Source: CAXTSE01 sp964246985
Lineage (GTDB): Bacteria > Actinomycetota > Actinomycetes > Actinomycetales > Microbacteriaceae
Assembly (NCBI GenBank): GCA_964246985.1
Contig: CAXTSE010000028.1
Coordinates: 1 to 20,065 of the forward strand
Length of the DNA: 20,065 nt
Direction of reading: 5' to 3'
Under the pieces are notes generated by a model. That model was not told where the DNA came from. It saw only the letters and a list, made by a program, of their open reading frames with translations, and searched no databases. Each line of letters opens with the position of its first letter. Position 1 is the stretch's first letter. The translations under genes were made by a program, and so were the position numbers. Shown one piece after another: positions 1 through 8,928 of this stretch.

Positions 1-330
<330 letters not shown>

Positions 331-439
331 CACAGAGTTTTATTGCTGCTCGCGTCCACTTTGTAGTTCCCGATTTACGGTCGGGAGCTGCGCATCAGAT
401 CTCGTATCTGACCGCAAACTGATTGAGTAAATCAATAGT
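331..439 (+). other. 23S-5S internal transcribed spacer
   Basis: This spacer is AT-richer than the flanking coding DNA and contains no tRNA. Two hairpins are visible: one at 365-389 with 9-bp arms containing one G-U type pair (AGTTCCCGA / TCGGGAGCT), and one at 395-411 with perfect 6-bp arms (TCAGAT / ATCTGA). Such stems in rRNA spacers usually help rRNA folding or serve as RNase III-type processing sites; that role is inferred here, not shown. Confidence 0.7.
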
Positions 440-558
440 GTTTCGGCGGCCATAGCGAAGGGGAAACGCCCGGTTACATTCCGAACCCGGAAGCTAAGAC
501 CTTCTGCGCCGATGGTACTGCAGGGGGGACCCTGTGGGAGAGTAGGACACCGCCGGAC
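440..558 (+). rRNA. 5S ribosomal RNA
   Basis: This is a complete 5S rRNA of about 118 nt. It contains the highly conserved actinobacterial segments GGGAAACGCCCGGTTACATT, CCGAACCCGGAAGCTAAG, and GATGGTACTGCAGGGGGGAC with CCTGTGGGAGAGTAGGACAC. The 5' end (TTCGGCGG, 442-449) pairs with the 3' end (CCGCCGGA, 550-557), forming helix I and fixing both ends to within a few bases. It follows the 23S gene in the usual rrn order. Confidence 0.97.
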
Positions 559-564
559 TTCTTT

Positions 565-603
565 GTGAGATGGCCACCCAGCAATGGGTGGCCATTTCGC
601 TTT
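565..603 (+). terminator. Intrinsic terminator of the rRNA operon
   Basis: A perfect 10-bp stem (TGGCCACCCA 571-580 / TGGGTGGCCA 585-594) closes a GCAA tetraloop of the stable GNRA type. The stem can extend down to 565/600 with A-U and G-U pairs. The T-tract is short (TTTCGCTTT), as is common in GC-rich actinobacteria. Its position just after 5S rRNA supports termination of rrn transcription before the protein gene starting at 652. Confidence 0.85.
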
Positions 604-651
604 AACACGCACTGCGCCGTGACAGGCTGTGCCGAGACAGTGGGAGTCACC

Positions 652-1854
652 ATGAGCGACGCATCCGATCGCGACCGCGACGAGCGCCGGCGCCGCAGCG
701 ACGGCCCGCGCAAGCCAGGCGGGTCCGACGGGACGGGTGCGCCGCGGTCCCGTGGCGCTGCCGGCGGCCGTCCGGTGGACCGCTCAGCCGGAGGCAAGCC
801 GCCGCGACGCGATGGCGCCGGATCCGGCGGGGCGACGCCCAAGCGCGAATGGAAGCCCCGCGAGGGTGGTGCTCCGCGCAGCGACGGAGCCAAGCGGGAG
901 TGGAAGCCCCGCGAGGGTGGTGCTCCGCGCAGCGACGGAGCCAAGCGGGAGTGGAAGCCCCGTGACGGCGACGCACCGAAGCGCGACTGGAAGCCCCGCG
1001 ACGGTGCGGCGCCCCGGCGCGACAGTGGGCCCGCGAGATCCGGCGGCGGCCGTCCGACGGGGGACCGTGGATACGGAGCGGGACGTCCGACCGATCGCGC
1101 GGAGCGTGACGACGAACACCGCCGCGCGCCTCGGGCGAGCGATGCACCCAACCGGCACGCCGATCCGCTCATCCCCGACGACGTCGAGGCGAAGATGCTC
1201 GACAAGGTCGCGCGGGCAGAGCTGAAGACGCTCAGCAAGGACAACGCCGACGCCGTCGCGCGTCACCTCGTGATGGCGGGTCGCCTCATCGAGGACGACC
1301 TCGAGCAGGCGCACCTGCACGCCCTCGCGGCGTCGCGGCGTGCTGGCCGTGTCGCCGTGGTGCGGGAGACGGTCGCGATCACTGCCTATGCGACGGGCGA
1401 CTTCCGCCTGGCGCTCAGCGAGCTGCGCACCTATCGCCGGATCAGCGGCAGCAACGACCAGCTCCCCCTCATGGTGGACAGCGAGCGCGGACTCGGACGC
1501 CCGGCGGAGGCCCTGGAGCTCGGCCGCAGCGTCCCGCGGTCCGACCTCGAGTCGTCCGTGCAGGTGGCCCTGGCCATCGCGATGTCCGGCGCCCGACTCG
1601 ATCTCGGGCAGCCGGAGGCGGCTCTCGGCGAGCTGCAGATCCCGCAGCTCGACCCCGACCGGGCCTTCAGCTACAGCCCCGACCTGTTCGACGCCTACGC
1701 GGTCGTGCTCGAGGAGCTCGGCCGCGACGAGGAGGCGGCGCAGTGGTTCGCGCGCGCCGAGCGCGCCGCCGAGGCTCTCGACACGTCGGGCGAGGACGAC
1801 ACCATCGAGATCGTCGAGGAGGACGCGCCGGATGCCCCTGCTCCGACGGAGTGA
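652..1854 (+). CDS. Arg-rich WKPR-repeat protein with C-terminal TPR-like domain (Rv1691-like)
   Basis: This 400-residue protein has two very different halves. Residues 1 to about 170 are low-complexity and rich in Arg, Gly, Pro and Asp, with four WKPR cores in tandem at residues 64-121. From about residue 172 to the end the sequence is helical, with paired helices typical of TPR-like solenoids (for example around FRLALSELRTYRRI and EEAAQWFARAERAAEAL), and it closes with an acidic tail. Function is unknown; the position matches Rv1691, a TPR-type protein upstream of a HAD phosphatase and tlyA in mycobacteria. ATG 652 was chosen because GGGAG (642-646) lies 5 nt upstream and MSDASD is a normal N-terminus; the frame stays open further upstream into the terminator, which is implausible coding. 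The basic disordered half suggests nucleic-acid or ribosome contact, but that is inference. Its stop overlaps the next gene by 23 nt. Confidence 0.85.
   Translation: MSDASDRDRDERRRRSDGPRKPGGSDGTGAPRSRGAAGGRPVDRSAGGKPPRRDGAGSGGATPKREWKPREGGAPRSDGAKREWKPREGGAPRSDGAKREWKPRDGDAPKRDWKPRDGAAPRRDSGPARSGGGRPTGDRGYGAGRPTDRAERDDEHRRAPRASDAPNRHADPLIPDDVEAKMLDKVARAELKTLSKDNADAVARHLVMAGRLIEDDLEQAHLHALAASRRAGRVAVVRETVAITAYATGDFRLALSELRTYRRISGSNDQLPLMVDSERGLGRPAEALELGRSVPRSDLESSVQVALAIAMSGARLDLGQPEAALGELQIPQLDPDRAFSYSPDLFDAYAVVLEELGRDEEAAQWFARAERAAEALDTSGEDDTIEIVEEDAPDAPAPTE
841..978 (+). repeat. 51-bp in-frame tandem repeat inside the WKPR protein gene
   Basis: Two full 51-bp units (841-891, 892-942) differ at only two bases, both synonymous (CGC GAA versus CGG GAG). 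A third unit starting at 943 matches the second for about 20 bases and then shortens to 36 bp, and a further degenerate copy begins at 979. Each full unit encodes KREWKPREGGAPRSDGA. The period is a multiple of three, so copy-number change keeps the frame. The near-identity implies recent duplication or slippage. Confidence 0.95.
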
Positions 1855-2869
1855 TCCGAGTCCGACTCCCCTGGAGGGCGTCGATCTGCTGCTCGCCGAC
1901 CTCGACGGCGTTGTCTACGCCGGTCCGGGCGCGGTCCCATATGCCGTGGAGAGCATCAACCGGGCGCAGCAGTCGATCCGCGTCGGCTACATCACGAACA
2001 ACGCCTCGCGGACGACCGCGACGGTGGCCTCCCATCTCACCGAGCTCGGGCTGACCGTCGGTGCCGACGAGGTCGTGAGCTCCCCGCAGGCGGCGATCGT
2101 CATGCTCGCCGAGCTGGTTCCCGCGGGATCGACCGTCCTGGTGGTCGGCGGCGACGGACTCACCTCGGTGGTCGAGGCCGCCGGGTTCACCGTGACGCGC
2201 AGCGCCGAGGACTCGCCGGCCGCGGTGATCCAGGGGTTCGCGCCGACAGTCGCCTGGACCGACCTGGCCGAAGCGGCGTTCGCGCTCCGCACGCCCGACG
2301 ACGGGGAAGGCATCCCCTGGGTGGCGACCAACACCGACTGGACGATCCCGCAGGCGCGCGGCACGGCTCCCGGCAACGGCACCCTGGTGTCGGCCGTGCA
2401 CACGGCGGTCGGGCGTCTTCCCGTCGTCGCGGGCAAGCCCGAGCGACCCATCTTCGACACCGCCGCACAGCGCTTCCAGGCGGCGAAGCCCCTGTTCATC
2501 GGCGATCGTCTCGACACCGACATCCTCGGGGCCAACCGCGCCGGCATGCTCTCGGCGCTCGTCCTCACCGGCATCGACGGGCCGAAGCAGGTGCTGGCGG
2601 CTGATGCCGACTCGCGCCCCGACTACCTGCTCGCCGACCTGCGGCAGCTGTTCGAGCCGTACCCGGCGCCCGTCGAGAGCGTGGACAAGCGGACGGGCGA
2701 CCGGGTGTTCACGTCCGGCCCGGCATCGGTGAGGATCGCGGGCCGGGCCGTGCGCGTCGACACGCCACGAGCCGCCCCGATCGACCTGCTGCGCGCGGGC
2801 TGCGCGGCTGTGTGGGGCGCCGGGGTCGCGATCTACGCCCTCGATGTCGACCCGCGGCTATATTCGTAG
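1832..2869 (+). CDS. HAD-superfamily IIA phosphatase (Rv1692-like, NagD family)
   Basis: This 345-residue cytosolic phosphatase has all four HAD motifs: DLDGVVY with nucleophile Asp23 and acid Asp25; YITNNAS with Thr55; Lys202 in GKPERPIFD; and the Mg-binding GDRLDTD at 224-230. The large insert between motifs II and III is the C2 cap of subfamily IIA. Its mycobacterial counterpart Rv1692 is reported as a D,L-glycerol-3-phosphate phosphatase of phospholipid recycling; the same substrate is likely but not visible here. Residues after about 285 form an extension beyond the NagD core, matching the GNAT-like tail known in Rv1692. ATG 1832 is favoured because GAGGAGG (1816-1822) precedes it by 9 nt and MPLLRRSDPSPTPLEGVDLL leads straight into motif I. 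It overlaps the upstream gene by 23 nt, which implies translational coupling. The next start lies 3 nt after its stop. Confidence 0.93.
   Translation: MPLLRRSDPSPTPLEGVDLLLADLDGVVYAGPGAVPYAVESINRAQQSIRVGYITNNASRTTATVASHLTELGLTVGADEVVSSPQAAIVMLAELVPAGSTVLVVGGDGLTSVVEAAGFTVTRSAEDSPAAVIQGFAPTVAWTDLAEAAFALRTPDDGEGIPWVATNTDWTIPQARGTAPGNGTLVSAVHTAVGRLPVVAGKPERPIFDTAAQRFQAAKPLFIGDRLDTDILGANRAGMLSALVLTGIDGPKQVLAADADSRPDYLLADLRQLFEPYPAPVESVDKRTGDRVFTSGPASVRIAGRAVRVDTPRAAPIDLLRAGCAAVWGAGVAIYALDVDPRLYS
2859..2864 (+). promoter_or_regulatory. Candidate -10 element (TATATT) for the small protein/tlyA transcript
   Basis: TATATT fits the actinobacterial TAnnnT -10 consensus and is an AT-rich island at the very end of the HAD gene. 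It ends 8 nt before the ATG at 2873, which would place the transcript start at or near the start codon. No convincing -35 box is visible. Confidence 0.45.
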
Positions 2870-2872
2870 ACC

Positions 2873-3031
2873 ATGAGCGACGCGACCCCTGACTCCGATC
2901 CGAGCGCTCTGCTCTCCCGCCTCAAGCTCATCGAGGACCAGCCGCTCGAGCGTCGCGCCGAGGCCTTCGCGCAGGTGCACGAGCAGCTGCGCGCCGCCCT
3001 CGAGGCCGGCGACGCGCGACCGCATGCCTGA
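2873..3031 (+). CDS. 52-residue conserved-position small protein (Rv1693-like)
   Basis: A short open frame encodes 52 residues starting MSDATPDSDPSALLSRLKLI and ending in DARPHA. After a disordered 10-residue start it is predicted to be almost all helix, with the amphipathic run RRAEAFAQVHEQLRAALEAG. No catalytic motif is visible and the function is unknown. The evidence that it is real is its position: a similarly short gene (Rv1693) sits between the HAD phosphatase and tlyA in mycobacteria. In addition, it fits tightly between the HAD stop (3 nt upstream) and the tlyA ATG (8-nt overlap), and a -10-like TATATT sits 8 nt before its ATG. It could act as a translational coupler or a small adaptor. 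Confidence 0.75.
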   Translation: MSDATPDSDPSALLSRLKLIEDQPLERRAEAFAQVHEQLRAALEAGDARPHA

Positions 3032-3863
3032 TCCGGAATCCGGGGACGCGGCCGCAGCAGAGGCGGCCTCGGTCGGCGGCCGGCTCGACGCAGAGCTCGT
3101 GCGTCGAGGGCTGGCGCGCTCGCGCGCGCTGGCCGTCCTCGCCATCGACGAGGGGCGGGTCACCGTCGACGGGAGGCCCGCGCTCAAGGCGTCGATCAAG
3201 GTCGGGGCGGATGCGGCGCTGACCGTCGACGGCGAGGACCGATACGTGAGCCGGTCGGCGGGCAAGCTGGTCGCCGCGTTGGATGCGTTCCCGGTGCCGA
3301 TCGACGGGCGGCTCGCCCTCGATGTGGGAGCGTCGACCGGGGGCTTCACTCAGGTGCTGCTCGAGCGGGGGGCGCGGGAGGTCATCGCGCTCGACGTGGG
3401 ACACGCGCAGCTGGCCGAGGTCGTGCGCACCGATCCTCGCGTGCGGATCGTCGAGGGTGTCAACGCCCGCTCGCTCACCGCGTCGGAGCTCGCGAAGGAG
3501 TCGCGCACGTCGGAGGTGCCGACGCTGGTGGTCGCCGACATCTCGTTCATCTCGCTGCCTCTGGTGCTTCCCGCGCTGGTCGAGACCGTGGGTCGAGTCG
3601 CCGACTTCGTGCTGCTCGTGAAGCCGCAGTTCGAGGTCGGTCGCCCCGGCATCCGCGAGGGCATCGTGCGCAACCGCGCCCTGCGTCACGACGCCGTGTC
3701 GGGCGTGCTCTGGGCGGCATGGGATCTCGGGCTGCCGACCGCGGGCGTCATCTCCTCCCCCGTCGTCGGAGGGTCGGGGAATCAGGAGTACCTGGTCTGG
3801 CTGTCCATCGCTGTCGGAACCAATCCGACAGAATGGGGGGAGGCGGTATCCGCCCTTCCCTGA
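3024..3863 (+). CDS. tlyA: TlyA-family rRNA (cytidine-2'-O)-methyltransferase
   Basis: This 279-residue protein has an N-terminal S4 RNA-binding domain (about 19-75) and a FtsJ/RrmJ-like SAM methyltransferase domain. The SAM-binding loop DVGASTGGFTQ is at 100-110. The catalytic K-D-K-E tetrad is recognisable as Lys81 (SAGKL), Asp172 (ADISFISL), Lys200 (LLVKPQFE) and Glu255 (NQEYLVWL). TlyA 2'-O-methylates 16S C1409 and/or 23S C1920 (E. coli numbering) on the ribosome, and in mycobacteria its loss gives capreomycin resistance. Actinobacterial proteins with a full S4 domain like this one are usually the type II form modifying both subunits; I infer that from architecture only. The ATG at 3024 overlaps the end of the small upstream gene by 8 nt. 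A 41-bp gap separates it from NAD kinase. Confidence 0.95.
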   Translation: MPDPESGDAAAAEAASVGGRLDAELVRRGLARSRALAVLAIDEGRVTVDGRPALKASIKVGADAALTVDGEDRYVSRSAGKLVAALDAFPVPIDGRLALDVGASTGGFTQVLLERGAREVIALDVGHAQLAEVVRTDPRVRIVEGVNARSLTASELAKESRTSEVPTLVVADISFISLPLVLPALVETVGRVADFVLLVKPQFEVGRPGIREGIVRNRALRHDAVSGVLWAAWDLGLPTAGVISSPVVGGSGNQEYLVWLSIAVGTNPTEWGEAVSALP

Positions 3864-3904
3864 CTTCCCGAGAAACCCCGAGCACCCGCAAACGAGAGGA
3901 CGAC

Positions 3905-4831
3905 ATGGCCGAGCAACGCCATCTGCTCGTCGTCGCGCACACCGGGCGCCCCGACTCGCTGCAGGCCGGCGTCGAGGTGTGCCGCCAGTTGATCGATGCC
4001 GGGCTCACGCCCGTGGTCTCGGCCGACGAGCACGACGACCTCCTCGCCGCGGATCCGGCTCTCGCGCCCCTCCAGGTGCTCGGCACCGACGTCGCGCTCC
4101 ACGACCTCGAGCTCGTGATCGTGCTGGGCGGCGACGGCACGATCCTGCGCGCGGCAGAGCTGTCGCGCGGCTGCAACGCGCCGCTCCTCGGCGTCAACCT
4201 CGGCCACGTGGGCTTCCTGGCCGAGGCGGAGCGCGAAGACCTGCGCGCCTCGGTCGAGCGCGCTCTCGCCCGCGACTACGAGGTCGAGGAGCGCATGACG
4301 CTCTCCGTGCGGGTCAAGCTCGACGACGTGGTGATCCACGAGACGTGGGCGCTCAACGAGGCCTCCGTCGAGAAGGCCAGTCGCGAGCGGTCCCTCGAGG
4401 TCGTCGTCGAGGTCGACGGGCGCCCCCTGTCGACCTTCGGGTGCGACGGCGTCGTCATGTCGACGCCCACCGGCTCGACCGCGTACTCGTTCTCGGCGGG
4501 CGGTCCCGTCGTCTGGCCGAGTGTCGACGCCCTGCTCATGGTGCCGCTGTCGGCGCACGCCCTGTTCGCGCGACCCCTCGTCGTCGGGCCCGACTCGGCG
4601 CTCGCGGTCGAGCTGCTCGAGCGGTCCGCCGGCGCCGGCGTGCTCTGGTGCGACGGCCGTCGCACCTTCGACCTGCCGAGCGGCGCGAGGGTCGTCGCCC
4701 GACGCTCCCCGATCCCCGTGCGGCTGGCGCGGCTCAATCCCGGCCCGTTCACCGACCGCCTCGTGCGCAAGTTCGGCCTGCCTGTCGTCGGCTGGCGCGG
4801 CCCCGTCGGCGACGAGGGCGGTCGAGCGTGA
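3905..4831 (+). CDS. nadK: NAD kinase
   Basis: This 308-residue enzyme phosphorylates NAD to NADP. The diagnostic GGDGT motif that binds ATP/polyphosphate is at 75-79. NEASVEK (151-157) and the NAD-binding block FGCDGVVMSTPTGSTAYS (about 178-195, followed by AGGPVVWP) are intact. ATG 3905 is preceded by a clear Shine-Dalgarno GAGAGGA (3894-3900) four bases upstream, and MAEQRHLLVVAH is the expected first beta strand; a longer open frame upstream overlaps tlyA and is not coding. The length is slightly above the usual 270-300. Its TGA overlaps the GTG start of recN by 4 nt. The tlyA-nadK-recN order is conserved in many actinobacteria. Confidence 0.97.
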   Translation: MAEQRHLLVVAHTGRPDSLQAGVEVCRQLIDAGLTPVVSADEHDDLLAADPALAPLQVLGTDVALHDLELVIVLGGDGTILRAAELSRGCNAPLLGVNLGHVGFLAEAEREDLRASVERALARDYEVEERMTLSVRVKLDDVVIHETWALNEASVEKASRERSLEVVVEVDGRPLSTFGCDGVVMSTPTGSTAYSFSAGGPVVWPSVDALLMVPLSAHALFARPLVVGPDSALAVELLERSAGAGVLWCDGRRTFDLPSGARVVARRSPIPVRLARLNPGPFTDRLVRKFGLPVVGWRGPVGDEGGRA

Positions 4832-6546
4832 TCGAGGAGATCACGATCCGCGATCTCGGAGTGATCGGCGAGGCACGGCTGCCGCTCGGCCCGGGATTCA
4901 CGGCCCTCACCGGGGAGACCGGCGCGGGCAAGACGATGGTCGTGACGGCGCTCGGACTGCTGCTCGGGGACCGTGCCGACAGCGCCGCGATCCGCTCCGG
5001 ATCCGCCCAGACTGTCGTCGAGGGCCACTGGCTGGTCGACGACCGGGGTCCCGTGGCCGAGCGCGTGCGCGACGCCGGGGGAGACCTCGACCCCAGCGAC
5101 GCGGGGCGCGCGCAGCTCATCCTCGGCCGATCCGTGTCGGCGGACGGCCGCAGCCGGGCCATCGTCGGCGGCCGCGCCGCCCCCGTGGGCGTGCTGGGCG
5201 AGATCGGGCAGCAGCTGGTGGTCGTGCACGGCCAGTCGGAGCAGATCCGGCTGCGCACCTCGACGGCGCAGCGCGAGGCGCTCGACCGATTCGCCGGGCC
5301 GGAGTTCGCGTCCCTGCTCGGGGACTACCAGGACGTGTTCCAGCGGTGGCAGACGGCGCAGGGCGAGTTCGACGTGCTCGTCGCGGAACGCGACCGCCGC
5401 AGCCGCGAGGCCGACGAGCTCCGACTCGCGATGGACGAGATCGAGGCGGCTGCACCGCAGCGCGGCGAGGACGCCGAGCTGTCCGAGCGCGCCGAGCGCC
5501 TCACCAACCTGGAAGATCTGCGGCTCGCCGCCGTCGAGGCGCAGGAGGCGATCTCCGCGCAGCTCGGCGAGGTGGGCGCCGATGCGGTGGGGCTGGTCGA
5601 CAGCGCGCGTCGGGCCGTCGACCGCGTCGTGTCGCACGACCCGGCGCTCGTCCCGATCTCGGAGTCGCTGGCGTCGGCGTCGTTCGCGCTCGCCGAGATC
5701 TCGGGCGAGCTCTCGAGCTACCTCGGGTCGCTCGACGCCGACTCCGGACGCGAGCTCGAGACGATCCAGCAGCGCAGGTCCGAGCTGGCAACCCTCGCGC
5801 GCCGCTACGGTCCGACGATCGACGACGTCATCGACCACCTCGAGACCGGCAGCAGCCGGCTGCTCGAGCTCGACAGCGACGCTGATCGCATCGAGGCTCT
5901 CGGCGCCGAGGTGGAGGCCGACCGCGCGAAGGTCGACGAGCTGGCTGCCGCGCTCACCGAGCGCAGGCTGCGCGCGGCATCCGAGCTGTCCGACGCCGTG
6001 AGCGCCGAGCTCGGAGCTCTGGCGATGCCCGATGCCCGCCTCTCGATCGAGCTGTCCGACAAGCCGCTCGGCATGACGGGGCGCGACCAGGTCGCGATCC
6101 TCCTGCAGCCGCACAGCGGATCCGAGCCGCGGCCGCTCGCCAAGGGCGCGTCCGGAGGCGAGCTGTCGCGCGTGATGCTCGCCATCGAGGTCGTGCTGGC
6201 CGGCAGCGATCCGGTGCCGACCTTCGTCTTCGACGAGGTCGACGCGGGGGTCGGCGGAGCGAGCGCCACCGAGATCGGGCGGCGGCTCGCACGGCTGTCC
6301 GAGACCGCCCAGGTCATCGTCGTCACCCACCTCGCGCAGGTGGCAGCGTTCGCCGGCAACCACCTCACGGTCGTCAAGGGCAGCGACGGATCCATCACCG
6401 AGAGCAGTGTGCGTCGGGTGCACGCCGACGACCGTGCGCGCGAGATGGCGCGGCTGCTGAGCGGCTCGCCCGAGTCCGAGTCGGCGCTCGCGCACGCCCG
6501 CGAGCTGCTGGAGGCGGCCCACGGTCGGTGGGATTCATCTCGGTGA
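4828..6546 (+). CDS. recN: DNA repair protein RecN
   Basis: This is a 572-residue SMC-like ATPase of double-strand-break repair. Walker A GETGAGKT is at 29-36, and a long Glu/Arg/Ala-rich helical region in the middle (roughly 155-370) corresponds to the short RecN coiled coil. The ABC signature GASGGELS follows at 440-447 and Walker B FVFDEVDAG at 466-474, then VIVVTHLAQVA as the switch histidine region. It starts at GTG 4828, whose last two bases begin the nadK stop (GTGA overlap), so translation is probably coupled; the sequence MIEEITIRDLGVI matches family N-termini. RecN is often SOS-controlled, but I see no LexA-type operator just upstream, which fits constitutive expression from the operon. 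Confidence 0.97.
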   Translation: MIEEITIRDLGVIGEARLPLGPGFTALTGETGAGKTMVVTALGLLLGDRADSAAIRSGSAQTVVEGHWLVDDRGPVAERVRDAGGDLDPSDAGRAQLILGRSVSADGRSRAIVGGRAAPVGVLGEIGQQLVVVHGQSEQIRLRTSTAQREALDRFAGPEFASLLGDYQDVFQRWQTAQGEFDVLVAERDRRSREADELRLAMDEIEAAAPQRGEDAELSERAERLTNLEDLRLAAVEAQEAISAQLGEVGADAVGLVDSARRAVDRVVSHDPALVPISESLASASFALAEISGELSSYLGSLDADSGRELETIQQRRSELATLARRYGPTIDDVIDHLETGSSRLLELDSDADRIEALGAEVEADRAKVDELAAALTERRLRAASELSDAVSAELGALAMPDARLSIELSDKPLGMTGRDQVAILLQPHSGSEPRPLAKGASGGELSRVMLAIEVVLAGSDPVPTFVFDEVDAGVGGASATEIGRRLARLSETAQVIVVTHLAQVAAFAGNHLTVVKGSDGSITESSVRRVHADDRAREMARLLSGSPESESALAHARELLEAAHGRWDSSR

Positions 6547-6560
6547 CCGGCGCGGGCGGA

Positions 6561-6577
6561 GTGTCCGAGCGGGACAC
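6561..6577. promoter_or_regulatory. Palindrome upstream of pyrG (possible operator or stem)
   Basis: GTGTCC-N5-GGACAC is a perfect 6-bp inverted repeat, extended by CGG/CCG on the outside with one bulged A. It lies in the 58-bp recN-pyrG gap and covers the place where a -35 box would sit relative to TAGGTT at 6591. It lacks a T-run, so it is a poor terminator. An operator is the favoured reading; no regulator can be named. Confidence 0.4.
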
Positions 6578-6590
6578 CCGCAACGTGGGA

Positions 6591-6596
6591 TAGGTT
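6591..6596 (+). promoter_or_regulatory. Candidate -10 element (TAGGTT) for pyrG
   Basis: TAGGTT matches TAnnnT and ends 8 nt before the GTG at 6605, with no ribosome-binding site in between (GAAACCCC). This geometry predicts transcription starting at or within a base or two of the start codon, hence a leaderless mRNA. No clear -35 box is visible. Confidence 0.5.
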
Positions 6597-6604
6597 GAAA
6601 CCCC

Positions 6605-8341
<1,737 letters not shown>

Positions 8342-8343
8342 CC

Positions 8344-8928
8344 GTGGTCGACCTCGAGGCGCTCACGTCGGGACCGCTCCGCGATGACGCCGATCTGCCC
8401 CGGATCCTCGAGGCGGACACGGTGTTCGAGGGCAAGGTCTTCGACGTCGTGCGCGAGACGGTCGCGTTCGGCACGTCGACGATGCTTCGCGAGTACACGA
8501 CCCACCACGGAGCGGTGGCCGTGCTCGCCGTCGATGACGAGGACCGGGTGCTGCTGATCAACCAGTACCGGCTGCCGACCCGGTTGCGCGAGTGGGAGAT
8601 CCCCGCGGGGCTCCTCGACCAGCCCGGCGAGGACCCGCTCGACGCCGCGAAGCGCGAGCTGGCCGAGGAGGTCGACCTGGTCGCGGCGGAGTGGAGCGAG
8701 CCGCTGCTGTTCCACCCGTCACCGGGCCAGAGCGACGAGTCGGTGACCGTCTACGAGGCGCGTCGGCTGTCGGCTACCACCACCGGTTACGAGCGCACCG
8801 ACGAGGAGGCCGAGATCGTGCCGCGCTGGGTGTCGCTCGACGAGGCGGTCGCCGCCGTGCTCGACGGACGGCTCACCAACGCCCTGCTGGCCATCGCCGT
8901 GCTGGCCGCGCATGCCCGACGTCGGTAG
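8344..8928 (+). CDS. Nudix hydrolase, ADP-ribose pyrophosphatase type (Rv1700-like)
   Basis: This 194-residue protein probably hydrolyses ADP-ribose or a related nucleoside diphosphate sugar. The Nudix box is GEDPLDAAKRELAEEVDL, about residues 98-115, with the metal-binding REL-EE core intact. The final glycine of the textbook box is Asp here, a change I believe is common in actinobacterial members. The block upstream (VLLINQYRLPTRLREWEIPAGLL) is typical of the ADP-ribose pyrophosphatase subfamily, as is the downstream PSPGQSDESVTVYEARRL loop. The start is GTG 8344, 2 nt after the pyrG stop; MVDLEALTSGPL is a plausible N-terminus, and no better in-frame start is seen. The pyrG-nudix-xerD order equals Rv1699-Rv1701. 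The end overlaps xerD by 17 nt. Confidence 0.92.
   Translation: MVDLEALTSGPLRDDADLPRILEADTVFEGKVFDVVRETVAFGTSTMLREYTTHHGAVAVLAVDDEDRVLLINQYRLPTRLREWEIPAGLLDQPGEDPLDAAKRELAEEVDLVAAEWSEPLLFHPSPGQSDESVTVYEARRLSATTTGYERTDEEAEIVPRWVSLDEAVAAVLDGRLTNALLAIAVLAAHARRR

Noticed and set aside
841..1020. Regular repeats that might suggest a CRISPR array
   Set aside because: Units are contiguous without unique spacers, keep the reading frame and encode a protein repeat.
4276..6522. 748-codon open frame on the minus strand
   Set aside because: It lies antisense to nadK/recN. Its composition is Arg/Leu/Asp-rich with no domain, as expected for a mirror frame of a GC-rich gene.
8440..8700. Loss of the last Nudix-box glycine (EEVDL) as a sign of inactivity
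   Set aside because: Asp at that position is, as far as I recall, common in actinobacterial ADP-ribose pyrophosphatase relatives, and the catalytic REL-EE residues are intact.
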